Under the pieces are notes generated by a model that did not search any database, was not told where the DNA came from, and worked only from the letters and a program-made list of their open reading frames with translations. DNA of 64,000 nt, taken from positions 62,001-126,000 of the forward strand of contig CAXXXL010000001.1 of the NCBI GenBank assembly GCA_963666505.2. The letters are read 5' to 3'. The translations under genes were made by a program, and so were the position numbers. Below are positions 8,699 to 16,920 of the stretch, piece by piece; positions within the stretch are counted from its first letter, which is position 1, and each line of letters opens with the position of its first letter. Source of the DNA: JABGQS01 sp963666505 (GTDB lineage: Bacteria; Bacillota; Clostridia; Christensenellales; SZUA-584).

Positions 8699-9938
8699 GA
8701 GGAGAGGCGCCGGAGCGCTGATAACGTGCACGATACTTTTCTGCATCTCGGCATGCACGCTGCTCTCGTTCATGGACGGCGGGTTCGATGTCGGCATTTT
8801 TGCGTTTGGCTTCGGGCTGGGGCTGCTTATACTGATATCATACAACCTAATTGCAAAGCTCTTCCGTCACATAGACCGCTTAACGCTGGTACTGTGCTTC
8901 TTCCTTGTAAGCATAGGGATGGTGCTTCTTGCAAGGCTCAACTTCGAAACGGCGCTCAAACAGAGCCTGTGGTTTGCAATAGGGATATTGATGCTTGTGA
9001 TTACTGTGCTCGTGATACGCAGTGCGCACGATTTTGGCAGGTTCAACTATCTTTTTATGGCTGCTTCTTTCGGACTTCTTGCTTTTGCGTTTCTTTTTGC
9101 CGACTCCATCGGCGGCGCTAAGAACTGGGTGAAGCTGGGGCCGGTATCGTTCCAGCCGAGCGAGATATCAAAAGTTCTTTTTATAATTAGCTCGGCATAC
9201 TTTTTTGCACAGAAACGTAATAAGATAGCTTCGATAATCTATGCGCTGTATGTGGGCGCATGCGTTATACTGCTTGTGCTGTCAAACGACCTTGGTGCAG
9301 TGCTGCTCTTTGCAGGAACGTTCCTTATAGTGTTCTTTGCAGGCACAGGACGCACGCTGCTTACGCTGCTGGGCCTCGGTGTTTCTGCCGGCGGAGCAGT
9401 TGCAAGCTATTATGTAATACCGCACGTAAAAACACGTGTTATGATATGGCAGAACCCGTGGAGCTATTATGAAACTCAGGGGTATCAAATCGTTCAGGGG
9501 CTGATGGCTATTGCTGCCGGCGGTGCATTTGGCGCCGGGCTGGGGCTTGGCTATCCTCAGGCGATACCTGTCAACACGAGTGACTACATATTTGCGGTGA
9601 TATGTGAAGAGTTCGGGATAATCTTCGGTATAATAACTATTATTCTTTATCTTGTTTTCATAATCCGCGGAATGATAATAGCAAGGAACGCATCGAACAG
9701 GTTCGATGCGTTGCTGGTGTTCGGCGCAACGTGTATGCTTTCGCTGCAGTCGTTTATTATAATAGCCGGAGTGATAAAGCTCATACCGCTCACCGGCATA
9801 ACCCTGCCGTTCATAAGCGCAGGCGGCAGCTCGCTTATAGCTTGCCTTTGTCTTGTAGGCATAATAGAAGGAGTAGCTGTAAAGAACGGGCAGAGGGACG
9901 AAAAACAGATCGTAAGAGCCGGCGGTGAAGTTATATGA
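8688..9938 (+). CDS. FtsW/RodA/SpoVE family peptidoglycan glycosyltransferase
   Basis: A 416-aa SEDS protein with about ten membrane helices. Family motifs are visible: GGAKNWVKLGP..FQPSEISK in the large periplasmic segment, GLMAIAAGGAFGAGLGLG.., and a GITLPFISAGGSS loop near the C-terminus. SEDS enzymes polymerise lipid II into glycan strands together with a class B PBP, here encoded immediately downstream with a 4-bp overlap. Whether it acts in elongation (RodA), division (FtsW) or sporulation (SpoVE) cannot be decided from sequence alone. The ATG lies 4-5 bases after GAGGAGCAGG inside the FHA gene. Confidence 0.93.
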   Translation: MILERRGAGALITCTILFCISACTLLSFMDGGFDVGIFAFGFGLGLLILISYNLIAKLFRHIDRLTLVLCFFLVSIGMVLLARLNFETALKQSLWFAIGILMLVITVLVIRSAHDFGRFNYLFMAASFGLLAFAFLFADSIGGAKNWVKLGPVSFQPSEISKVLFIISSAYFFAQKRNKIASIIYALYVGACVILLVLSNDLGAVLLFAGTFLIVFFAGTGRTLLTLLGLGVSAGGAVASYYVIPHVKTRVMIWQNPWSYYETQGYQIVQGLMAIAAGGAFGAGLGLGYPQAIPVNTSDYIFAVICEEFGIIFGIITIILYLVFIIRGMIIARNASNRFDALLVFGATCMLSLQSFIIIAGVIKLIPLTGITLPFISAGGSSLIACLCLVGIIEGVAVKNGQRDEKQIVRAGGEVI

Positions 9939-11314
9939 AAAACGTATTGAAGAGAAATATCAACATACTTCTGATACTTTTCATAGTGATGTTTGTTGTG
10001 CTTATAGGATATCTTGGTTTCGTTACTGCCACCTATGGTGAAAGGTGGTTTGTAACGCCGTATAATCCGAGGATACGCAACATGCAGACCAACATAGAGC
10101 CGGGCGATATATACGACCGTGCAGGGCGGGCGCTGCTTTATACAAACGCTGGCGAACGCAAATATATTGCCGACGATGGGCGGCGCAAGTCAACTGCACA
10201 TATCGTCGGTGACAGCTTTGGAATGACATACGGAGCACAGACCTATTTTGCAAAATACCTCTATGGTTTTGATAAAAACACTATCGACAGGATCGGCGAT
10301 TTAATGACAGGAAGCGAGCGGCAAGGAAGCGATATAGTGTTGACTATTGATGCAAAGTTAAGCGAAGCGGCGCTTGCGGCGCTTGGCAGCTATGAAGGTG
10401 CGGTCGTGGTGATGAACTACAAAACGGGAGAGATCCTCGCAAGCGTAAGCAGCCCGACGTTTGATCCGGAAGATATGACGCTGTTCCTCGAAGGCGGGGG
10501 CGAGAGCGAGCTTGTAAACCGTGCCTTCGTCGGCCAATATCCGCCGGGCAGCATATTCAAACTGATAACGGCTGCGGCTATGATAGAGAACGACATGACG
10601 GACTTTACGACAGACTGCAAGGGCAGCATAACTCTGCAGGGACAGACTATAACGTGCTGGAGCGAGCATGGGGAAATTGACCTCTCCGGCGCTATCGAGC
10701 ATTCGTGCAATGTCTATTTTGCAGAGGCGGCAAGGGCCCTTGGCTCAAGGAAGATATACGAGACGGCAAACGATTTTCTGTTCAATAGAGAGATGCTGTT
10801 CGAAGATGTTATAATAGGCAAAAGCGTATTCGAGCAGACGAAAGACCCGGTAGACCTTTCCTGGTCGGCGATAGGGCAGTATCACGATCTCGTAACGCCG
10901 CTTCATGCCTGCATGATTGCATCGGCAATCGCAAACGACGGCGTAATGATGGAGCCAAAGCTGCTCCTCAGAGTGATGGACAGCAGCGCTACAACATATA
11001 CGCTGCAGAGCGAAACGGCAGCCAGGCCGATGAGCGACACATCTATGCTCAAAGACATGATGATCAAGTGCGTTCAAAGCGGAACGGGCACCAGAGCCGC
11101 ACTTGACGGGTATACGGTAGCCGGAAAGACGGGAACGGCAGAAGTTGCGGGTGAAGACGAAAACGAAGCGCATGCCTGGTTCGTAGGTTTCATAGACGAT
11201 GATGAACACCCGCTGGCAATATCGGTAGTGATGGAACGCGCAGGAAGCGGTTCCGGGCACGCCGCCCCTGCTGCAGGCGATGTTCTCGAAGCTGCGGTAA
11301 ACTTAGGGTATTGA
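9935..11314 (+). CDS. Class B penicillin-binding protein (D,D-transpeptidase)
   Basis: 459 aa. One N-terminal membrane anchor (about 9-30) and a short linker/dimerisation segment precede the transpeptidase domain, with Ser206-x-x-Lys209 (SIFK), Ser257-Cys-Asn259 and Lys398-Thr-Gly400. It cross-links peptidoglycan outside the membrane and is the expected partner of the upstream SEDS polymerase. It is shorter than typical FtsI/PBP2 proteins and matches the compact PbpA-like type of Actinobacteria and Clostridia. It overlaps the SEDS gene by ATGA and uvrC starts one base after its stop. Confidence 0.93.
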   Translation: MKNVLKRNINILLILFIVMFVVLIGYLGFVTATYGERWFVTPYNPRIRNMQTNIEPGDIYDRAGRALLYTNAGERKYIADDGRRKSTAHIVGDSFGMTYGAQTYFAKYLYGFDKNTIDRIGDLMTGSERQGSDIVLTIDAKLSEAALAALGSYEGAVVVMNYKTGEILASVSSPTFDPEDMTLFLEGGGESELVNRAFVGQYPPGSIFKLITAAAMIENDMTDFTTDCKGSITLQGQTITCWSEHGEIDLSGAIEHSCNVYFAEAARALGSRKIYETANDFLFNREMLFEDVIIGKSVFEQTKDPVDLSWSAIGQYHDLVTPLHACMIASAIANDGVMMEPKLLLRVMDSSATTYTLQSETAARPMSDTSMLKDMMIKCVQSGTGTRAALDGYTVAGKTGTAEVAGEDENEAHAWFVGFIDDDEHPLAISVVMERAGSGSGHAAPAAGDVLEAAVNLGY

Positions 11315-11315
11315 T

Positions 11316-13133
11316 ATGAACGACGAGATAAGGGAAAAACTTAAAACTCTGCCAAAGACGCCCGGCGTCTATCTGATGAAAAACAAAGATGGCAAGGTTA
11401 TCTATATCGGCAAGGCTCTTGCGCTTAAAAACAGGGTAAGCAGCTATTTCAATAACGGCAGAAAAGACCGCAAGACTGCGGCGCTCGTTGCAGAGATAGC
11501 TGATTTTGACTATATACTGACCCAAACTGAAATAGAAGCGCTGATACTCGAAGCAAATATGATAAAGCGCTACAGCCCATATTTCAACATACTTCTGCGT
11601 GACGACAAGCACTATCCATATATCAGGATAGACTTCAACGAGAAGTTCCCAAGGGTTTCGGTTACAAGGCGTGTACAGAATGATGGTGCAAAATATTTCG
11701 GCCCGTATATCGCTTCCCACATACTGCATGATATGCTAGATACCGTTACAAAGACTTTCCCGGTGCGTATGTGCAAAAGGGATCTTAGCAGGATAAGCCG
11801 ACCGTGTATCAACTATGAGATGGGCAGGTGTCTTGCTCCGTGTTCCGGTAAGGTCAGCGAATATGAATATAAGCGCATGGTCAACGAGATCGCAGACTTT
11901 CTGTCCGGTAAATACAAGGGGCTCGAAAAGCAGCTCAAGGAAGACATGGACACTGCGTCGCAAAACATGGAATACGAAAAGGCTGCATTGATAAGAGACA
12001 GAATTAACTCACTGCACCGCCTGTTCGAGAAGCAGAAGGCGGGCTTCCCAGACCTTAACGACAAGGACGTGTTCGCAGTATACGAGCAGGGCGACGAAGC
12101 AGTAGTTCAGGGGCTCTTTGTAAGAAAAGGAGAGCTTAACCATACAGAGCGTTTCTTCATAGACAGCGCAGGGGAAAGCAGAGAAAACGTGCTGTCCCAT
12201 CTTCTCAAGCAATACTATTCGTCCGTCAGCGGTATAGCAAAGCAGATATACGTAAACGTTGAGCCGTCCGAGAGTGCGCTTATATCCGAGTGGCTGACGC
12301 AGAAGCGCGGCTCAAAAGTAATGATATATGTGCCCAAACAGGGTGACAACAAAAAGCTAACAGATATGGCGCTCGGTAACGCACAGGAGGCGCTGACGAG
12401 AAGGCTGAGCCGTATAAAGAGGGATTTTGATAAGACTATCGGAGCACTTGAAGAACTCCGAAAAGCGCTGGGGCTAAATAACGTGATAGACCGTATGGAG
12501 TGCTATGATATAAGCAATACAGGCGGTACGGATTCGGTCGGCTCAATGGTGGTGTACAAAGACGGCAAACCCGCAAAAAAGGATTACCGCAGATTCAAGA
12601 TAAAGACAGTGCAGGGCGCCGACGATTTCGCTTCGATGAATGAAGTGCTGACCCGCCGCTTAAAGCGTGCGCTGAAAGGCGCTGACGGCTTTGATGAGCT
12701 GCCTTCCCTTATAGTCGTGGATGGCGGCAAAGGCCAGCTCTCTAGCGCATACGACGCACTTGCCTCTCTGGGGCTGGAAGATCTGCCGCTCATCAGCCTT
12801 GCCAAGAAAGAGGAAGAGGTCTTCGTGGTAGGCAGTAGCGAGCCTGTTATACTTGAACGTGACAGCAACGCACTCAATCTTTTAACGAGCATCCGGGACG
12901 AAGCTCATAGATTTGCGATAACATATCACAGAGGCCTGCGGCTGAGCAAGGTGGAAGATTCCGTCCTGTTGAAGATACCGCACGTTGGGCAGAGCCGGGC
13001 AAAAGCGCTGCTCAAACACTTCGATACGATAGGCGATATTGAAAAGGCATCCTTTGACGACCTTGTAAGCGTGCCCGGGATGGATATACGCTCTGCATCC
13101 GCGGTGATAGAATACTTCGAATCTGAAACATAA
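11316..13133 (+). CDS. uvrC: UvrABC excinuclease subunit C
   Basis: A 605-aa nuclease of nucleotide excision repair. Order of domains: N-terminal GIY-YIG endonuclease (PGVYLMKN..GKVIYIGKA, about 14-90; 3' incision), a Cys region, the UVR motif that contacts UvrB (about 200-235), an RNase H-like EndoV domain (about 380-540; MECYDISNTGG, VVDGGKGQL, 5' incision) and tandem C-terminal HhH motifs (about 550-605). Length is normal. It starts one base after the PBP stop, so it is probably transcribed with the cell-wall genes. The Shine-Dalgarno (TTAGGG) is weak, consistent with coupled translation. Confidence 0.97.
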   Translation: MNDEIREKLKTLPKTPGVYLMKNKDGKVIYIGKALALKNRVSSYFNNGRKDRKTAALVAEIADFDYILTQTEIEALILEANMIKRYSPYFNILLRDDKHYPYIRIDFNEKFPRVSVTRRVQNDGAKYFGPYIASHILHDMLDTVTKTFPVRMCKRDLSRISRPCINYEMGRCLAPCSGKVSEYEYKRMVNEIADFLSGKYKGLEKQLKEDMDTASQNMEYEKAALIRDRINSLHRLFEKQKAGFPDLNDKDVFAVYEQGDEAVVQGLFVRKGELNHTERFFIDSAGESRENVLSHLLKQYYSSVSGIAKQIYVNVEPSESALISEWLTQKRGSKVMIYVPKQGDNKKLTDMALGNAQEALTRRLSRIKRDFDKTIGALEELRKALGLNNVIDRMECYDISNTGGTDSVGSMVVYKDGKPAKKDYRRFKIKTVQGADDFASMNEVLTRRLKRALKGADGFDELPSLIVVDGGKGQLSSAYDALASLGLEDLPLISLAKKEEEVFVVGSSEPVILERDSNALNLLTSIRDEAHRFAITYHRGLRLSKVEDSVLLKIPHVGQSRAKALLKHFDTIGDIEKASFDDLVSVPGMDIRSASAVIEYFESET

Positions 13134-13160
13134 TGTAAATTTAATAAAAGATTTATAGCA

Positions 13161-13190
13161 AAGACAGGCAGTAAAATGATATATTATAAT
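13161..13190 (+). promoter_or_regulatory. Predicted promoter of the murB-crh operon
   Basis: AAGACA (partial -35, 13161-13166), an 18-bp spacer and a perfect TATAAT (13185-13190) lie 36 bp before the murB ATG. They are in the only sizeable gap between uvrC and murB. Confidence 0.5.
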
Positions 13191-13225
13191 ACACCGATAT
13201 AGAAAGAAACATACGAAAGGTATGT

Positions 13226-14122
13226 ATGGATAAGGGAAAACTGGCACAACTAAGATCTATCGTCAAAGACGTAAGGCTAGACGAGCCTATGAGCGAGCAC
13301 ACTTCGTTCAAGCTGGGCGGCCCTGCGGACGTTATGATACTTCCAAAAACCAGCGAAGAAATATTAGAAGTTTTAAAGCTGGTCGACAAGGATGAACTCT
13401 TTGTGATGGGAAGAGGAACCAACCTGCTGGTAACGAGCAAAGGTATACGAAAAGTCGTTTTAAAGCTGGCAGATAACTTCTCCGGCGTTGAATTTGACGG
13501 AGCGCGGGCGACGGTCAAAAGCGGCACACAGCTTTCGTTTCTTGTCCGCCGTTGCCTCGAAATGAAGCTTGGAGGCATAGAATTTCTCGGAGGCATTCCG
13601 GGCACGCTCGGCGGCGCCGTTGCCATGAACGCAGGCGCCTACGGAGGTGAGATATGCGACTATATCGAGGAAGTCGTGTTCGCATCTGCTGCCGGCATCG
13701 TCACACTCAGCGCAGAAGAGATGGATTTCTCATACCGCAGCAGTGTTTTGAGCCGTCTGCCGTTTGTTGTGCTTGAAGCAAGGCTGTGTTTTTGCGGCTG
13801 TGACCCTGAGCAAAGCAAATGCAAAATCAGCGAACTCAATTCAAAGCGCAGAGACAAACAGCCTCTTGAATATCCAAGCGCCGGAAGCACTTTTAAACGT
13901 CCGGAAGGCGGCTATGCAGGAGCGCTCATTGAGCAGGCAGGTCTTAAGGGCCTTAGCATAGGTGGAGCGCAGGTTTCGGAAAAGCACGCAGGTTTTATCA
14001 TAAACGCAGGCGGGGCAACGCCCGAAGAAGTGATTGAGCTTATTGCAGAGGTACAAAGGCGTGTAAAACAACAAAGCGGAATACATCTGGAGCCGGAGGT
14101 AAAGGTGGTTGGGGAAGCATGA
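13226..14122 (+). CDS. murB: UDP-N-acetylenolpyruvoylglucosamine reductase
   Basis: A 298-aa FAD enzyme that reduces UDP-GlcNAc-enolpyruvate to UDP-MurNAc, the second committed step of peptidoglycan precursor synthesis. Evidence: FAD-binding type 4 domain (MGRGTNLLVT; GIPGTLGGAVAMNAGAYGGE) and the C-terminal domain with PSAGSTFKRP, whose Ser is the general acid. It is of type II length, lacking the type I extension. It is the first gene of an operon with PHP, rapZ, whiA and the HPr-like gene; its stop overlaps the PHP start (ATGA). Confidence 0.96.
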   Translation: MDKGKLAQLRSIVKDVRLDEPMSEHTSFKLGGPADVMILPKTSEEILEVLKLVDKDELFVMGRGTNLLVTSKGIRKVVLKLADNFSGVEFDGARATVKSGTQLSFLVRRCLEMKLGGIEFLGGIPGTLGGAVAMNAGAYGGEICDYIEEVVFASAAGIVTLSAEEMDFSYRSSVLSRLPFVVLEARLCFCGCDPEQSKCKISELNSKRRDKQPLEYPSAGSTFKRPEGGYAGALIEQAGLKGLSIGGAQVSEKHAGFIINAGGATPEEVIELIAEVQRRVKQQSGIHLEPEVKVVGEA

Positions 14123-14805
14123 AGCTTAAAGCAGACTACCATACCCATACAGTTTTCAGCCATGGAAAAGGCACAGTTGAAGAAAATGTGAAAGCTGCTA
14201 TGCAAGCAGGGCTTGAAGCTGTGGGAATTACCGACCATTCAGTCGGGCATGTGCTTTATGGCATAAAGAGAAATAAGCTTGATGATTACATCGATGCGAT
14301 AGAACGCGCAAAGATAAAGCACGAAAACGATATCGAGGTTAGGGCGGGAATAGAGCTTAACCTGATTGGCCTTGATGGAAGCGTTGACATGCCGCAGGGA
14401 TACAAGTTCGATACGGTGATTCTGGGCTATCACAAGGCGGCTTTGTGCAGAAACATAAAAACTGCATGGAGTTTCTTTACCGGCAGAGACATCGAAAAAA
14501 TCACTCAGAGCTACATGTTAGCTATACAAAAGGGCGGCATAGACATAATATCTCATCCGGGATATGGTGTTCCGGTAAACTACGAGAAGCTGGCAAAGGC
14601 CTGCAGCGACTACGGCACGCTGTTTGAGATAAACGAAAAGCATACAGACCTTGATGCAAACGACATCAAAGACCTTGACGTAAAATTTGCAGTATCAAGC
14701 GACGCCCACAGCCCGGGCAGCGTCGGCAGGGCAGAGCATGCGCTTAAGCTGGTAGAAAAAGCGGGGCTTAGGTTGTCAAGAGTAGTAAACGTACAGGAGG
14801 ATTGA
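14119..14805 (+). CDS. PHP-domain metal-dependent phosphoesterase
   Basis: A 228-aa PHP-family hydrolase. Metal-binding motifs are visible: DYHTHT near the N-terminus, GITDHS, an acidic GIELN strand, a SHPG motif, and a C-terminal SSDAHSPG. The family cleaves phosphoesters using two or three metal ions; members include histidinol phosphatase and PolX nuclease. The substrate is unknown. It lies between murB and rapZ with a 4-bp overlap to murB and a 1-bp gap to rapZ, an arrangement seen in other Clostridia, which suggests a conserved though undefined link with wall and nucleotide-sugar control. Confidence 0.88.
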   Translation: MKLKADYHTHTVFSHGKGTVEENVKAAMQAGLEAVGITDHSVGHVLYGIKRNKLDDYIDAIERAKIKHENDIEVRAGIELNLIGLDGSVDMPQGYKFDTVILGYHKAALCRNIKTAWSFFTGRDIEKITQSYMLAIQKGGIDIISHPGYGVPVNYEKLAKACSDYGTLFEINEKHTDLDANDIKDLDVKFAVSSDAHSPGSVGRAEHALKLVEKAGLRLSRVVNVQED

Positions 14806-14806
14806 A

Positions 14807-15667
14807 ATGGACTTTACTATAGTCACAGGGATGTCGGGAGCGGGCAGGTCTCAGGCACTAAAGCGTCTTGAGGATCTTGGCTATTTCTGCGTCGATAACA
14901 TGCCCCCCTCAATGCTGCCGGAGTTTGCGGCGCTGTGCCTTGGCAATGAAGATATAAAAAAAGCTGCAGCGGTTGTAGACCTTCGTATGGGTGAGCTGTT
15001 TGATAACGTTTACGATGCGATAACCAAGCTAAACGATATGAAAGATATTAATCTCAATATTCTTTACCTTGATGCCAGCGACGAAGCTCTTGTAAAACGC
15101 TTCAAGGAAACACGTCGCCGCCACCCGATGGCGCAGAGCGGTAATATTCTTTCCGGCATCACGAAAGAGCGGGGTAAGTTAAAGAGGATATACGACCTTT
15201 CCAATATAAAGGTTGATACGTCCATGTTCAGCCTGAAAAAGCTCGGTGATGTTATGGGCGGGCTTTTCAACGCAGAGGACGATAACGGAATACTCATAGC
15301 AGTGACGACGTTCGGATACAAGCGTGGTATTCCAATAGATGCGGACATGGTTTTTGATATGAGATTCATACCAAACCCGTTCTATGTCGAAGAGCTGCGG
15401 GAAAAGACGGGGCTTGATAAAGAAGTAAAGGATTATGTGCTTTCATACCCAAGGGCTCGAATATTCATAGAGAAGATAAACGAGCTTGTAAGCTATGTAG
15501 CTCCTTATTATTTGGAGCAGGACAAAAAACAGCTTATAATTGCAGTCGGGTGCACGGGCGGTATGCACCGCAGCGTCGTAATTGCCGAAGAGCTATATAA
15601 ACTGTTTAAGGATCAGGGGCTTCGTGTAACGATAGAACACCGCGATATGGAAAGGGACTTGCAATGA
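14807..15667 (+). CDS. rapZ: RapZ/YvcJ nucleotide-binding protein
   Basis: A 286-aa P-loop protein. The Walker A is GMSGAGRS, with Arg in place of the usual Lys (also seen in other RapZ homologues as I recall them). It is followed by LEDLGYFCVDNMPPSMLP, ARR-type RRRHPM, and the C-terminal GCTGGMHRSV motif typical of the family. In E. coli RapZ targets GlmZ RNA for decay; in B. subtilis YvcJ has GTPase activity. It overlaps whiA by 4 bp. The gene usually found between them in Firmicutes, yvcK/mgfK, is absent. Confidence 0.94.
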   Translation: MDFTIVTGMSGAGRSQALKRLEDLGYFCVDNMPPSMLPEFAALCLGNEDIKKAAAVVDLRMGELFDNVYDAITKLNDMKDINLNILYLDASDEALVKRFKETRRRHPMAQSGNILSGITKERGKLKRIYDLSNIKVDTSMFSLKKLGDVMGGLFNAEDDNGILIAVTTFGYKRGIPIDADMVFDMRFIPNPFYVEELREKTGLDKEVKDYVLSYPRARIFIEKINELVSYVAPYYLEQDKKQLIIAVGCTGGMHRSVVIAEELYKLFKDQGLRVTIEHRDMERDLQ

Positions 15668-16602
15668 CGTTTTCTGCAAACGCCAAGAACGAGCTTTCAA
15701 AAATTGAGCTTGCTGGCGAATGCTGCGAGCTTGCGGAGCTTTCCGCTATAATACATACAGCCGGTACGATAAGCATATCGAGCGGAGCTTTTTCGCTTAG
15801 GATAGATACTGAAAACGCTTCCGTAGCAAGGCGTATTTTCATGCTTGTAAAAAACCTTTACGGCACCCATATAAACACGCAGATGCATACCAACCAGCTA
15901 AAGCACAACCATATTTACTCGATGCATATAGATAAAAACATCGCAAGGATGGTTGCACAGGATACAAGGCTGATAGGCAGCGACGGCATACACTACGATG
16001 CGGACTCTTCTTTTTTAAGCAAGCGGTGCTGCAAGATATCTTTTGTACGGGGGGCATTCCTGGGCGGCGGGTCTATGTCAAACCCGGAAAAGCGATATCA
16101 TATGGAATTTGTAAGCAATCAAAAGGAATTTGCCGACAGTTTGTTGAATATTATAAATGAACTGGGAGTGGGCGCAAAGTCCATACAACGCCAGAAGTCA
16201 TATGTTGTCTATCTTAAGGAAAGTGAAGCTATTATCACACTGCTCACGATGATGGGTGCGCATTCTACGATATTGAAGATAGAAAACATACGTGTTGTCA
16301 AGAGCGTCCGTAACAAAGTGAACCGGAAAGTGAACTGCGAAACGGGTAATCTTACAAAAACGGTCAACGCTTCTGTGCACCAGCTGGAGAGCATATCGCT
16401 CATAGACCGGCATATCGGTCTTGACAAGCTGAGCGAACCACTGAAACAAACGGCAGAGGCAAGGCAGCGTTATCCGCAGGCGACGCTTGCGGAACTTGCG
16501 GAGATCCTCGGAGCCGCTTCAAAGTCGGGAGTAAACCATAAACTAAGAAGGCTGAACAGTATTGCGGAAAACCTTAAAAATGACAAGGGGGTCAATCTAT
16601 GA
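15664..16602 (+). CDS. whiA: WhiA, DNA-binding regulator of division/sporulation
   Basis: 312 aa. The N-terminal WhiA/LAGLIDADG-like domain (about 1-200; FVRGAFLGGGSMSNPEKRYHMEF) and the C-terminal helix-turn-helix (about 230-300; LAELAEILGAASKSGVNHKLRRLN) are intact. WhiA controls sporulation in actinomycetes and affects cell division and chromosome segregation in Bacillus. It overlaps rapZ upstream (ATGA) and the HPr-like gene downstream (ATGA), so the three genes are tightly coupled. Confidence 0.95.
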   Translation: MTFSANAKNELSKIELAGECCELAELSAIIHTAGTISISSGAFSLRIDTENASVARRIFMLVKNLYGTHINTQMHTNQLKHNHIYSMHIDKNIARMVAQDTRLIGSDGIHYDADSSFLSKRCCKISFVRGAFLGGGSMSNPEKRYHMEFVSNQKEFADSLLNIINELGVGAKSIQRQKSYVVYLKESEAIITLLTMMGAHSTILKIENIRVVKSVRNKVNRKVNCETGNLTKTVNASVHQLESISLIDRHIGLDKLSEPLKQTAEARQRYPQATLAELAEILGAASKSGVNHKLRRLNSIAENLKNDKGVNL

Positions 16603-16859
16603 AGGCAAAAGAACTAACGATTACGAACCCTGACGGCCTGCGGGCGTCAAAAGCGGCAATGTTCGTACAGGTGGCAGGAAAGTTCTCCTCGCAGATACTC
16701 GTGGAGAAAGGAAATAAAAAGATAAATGCCAAAAGCATAATGGGTGTTCTTTCCCTCGGTGTAAAGCAGGGAGAGCAGATATACATTTTTGCTAATGGTA
16801 AGGACGAAGAAAAAGCGATAGAAGCAATAGAAGAGCTTGTAGAGAAATCATTCGAATAA
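16599..16859 (+). CDS. crh: Crh-like HPr-family protein lacking the catalytic His15
   Basis: 86 aa with the HPr fold signature. The residue equivalent to the PTS active-site His15 is Arg15 (GLRASKAAMFVQ in place of GLHARPA), while the regulatory Ser46 segment (NAKSIMGVLSL) is intact. It therefore cannot accept phosphate from enzyme I in the normal way but could still be phosphorylated by HPr kinase and act as a CcpA corepressor. That is the definition of Crh, which has Gln15 in Bacillus and lies in the same yvcJ-yvcL(whiA)-crh context. Numbering counted from the ATG gives Arg15 and Ser46 exactly. It is the last gene of the operon, followed by a terminator. The crh symbol is an inference from these features. 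Confidence 0.8.
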   Translation: MKAKELTITNPDGLRASKAAMFVQVAGKFSSQILVEKGNKKINAKSIMGVLSLGVKQGEQIYIFANGKDEEKAIEAIEELVEKSFE

Positions 16860-16874
16860 CAAACAGCTAAAGTG

Positions 16875-16904
16875 CCGCAGATCAAACCTGCGGTTCTTTT
16901 TTTT
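16875..16904 (+). terminator. Terminator of the murB-crh operon
   Basis: CCGCAG and CTGCGG form a stem with a 7-base loop, followed by TTCTTTTTTTT. It lies 15 bp after the HPr-like stop. Confidence 0.85.
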
Positions 16905-16920
16905 CGGTTAAAAGATATGG

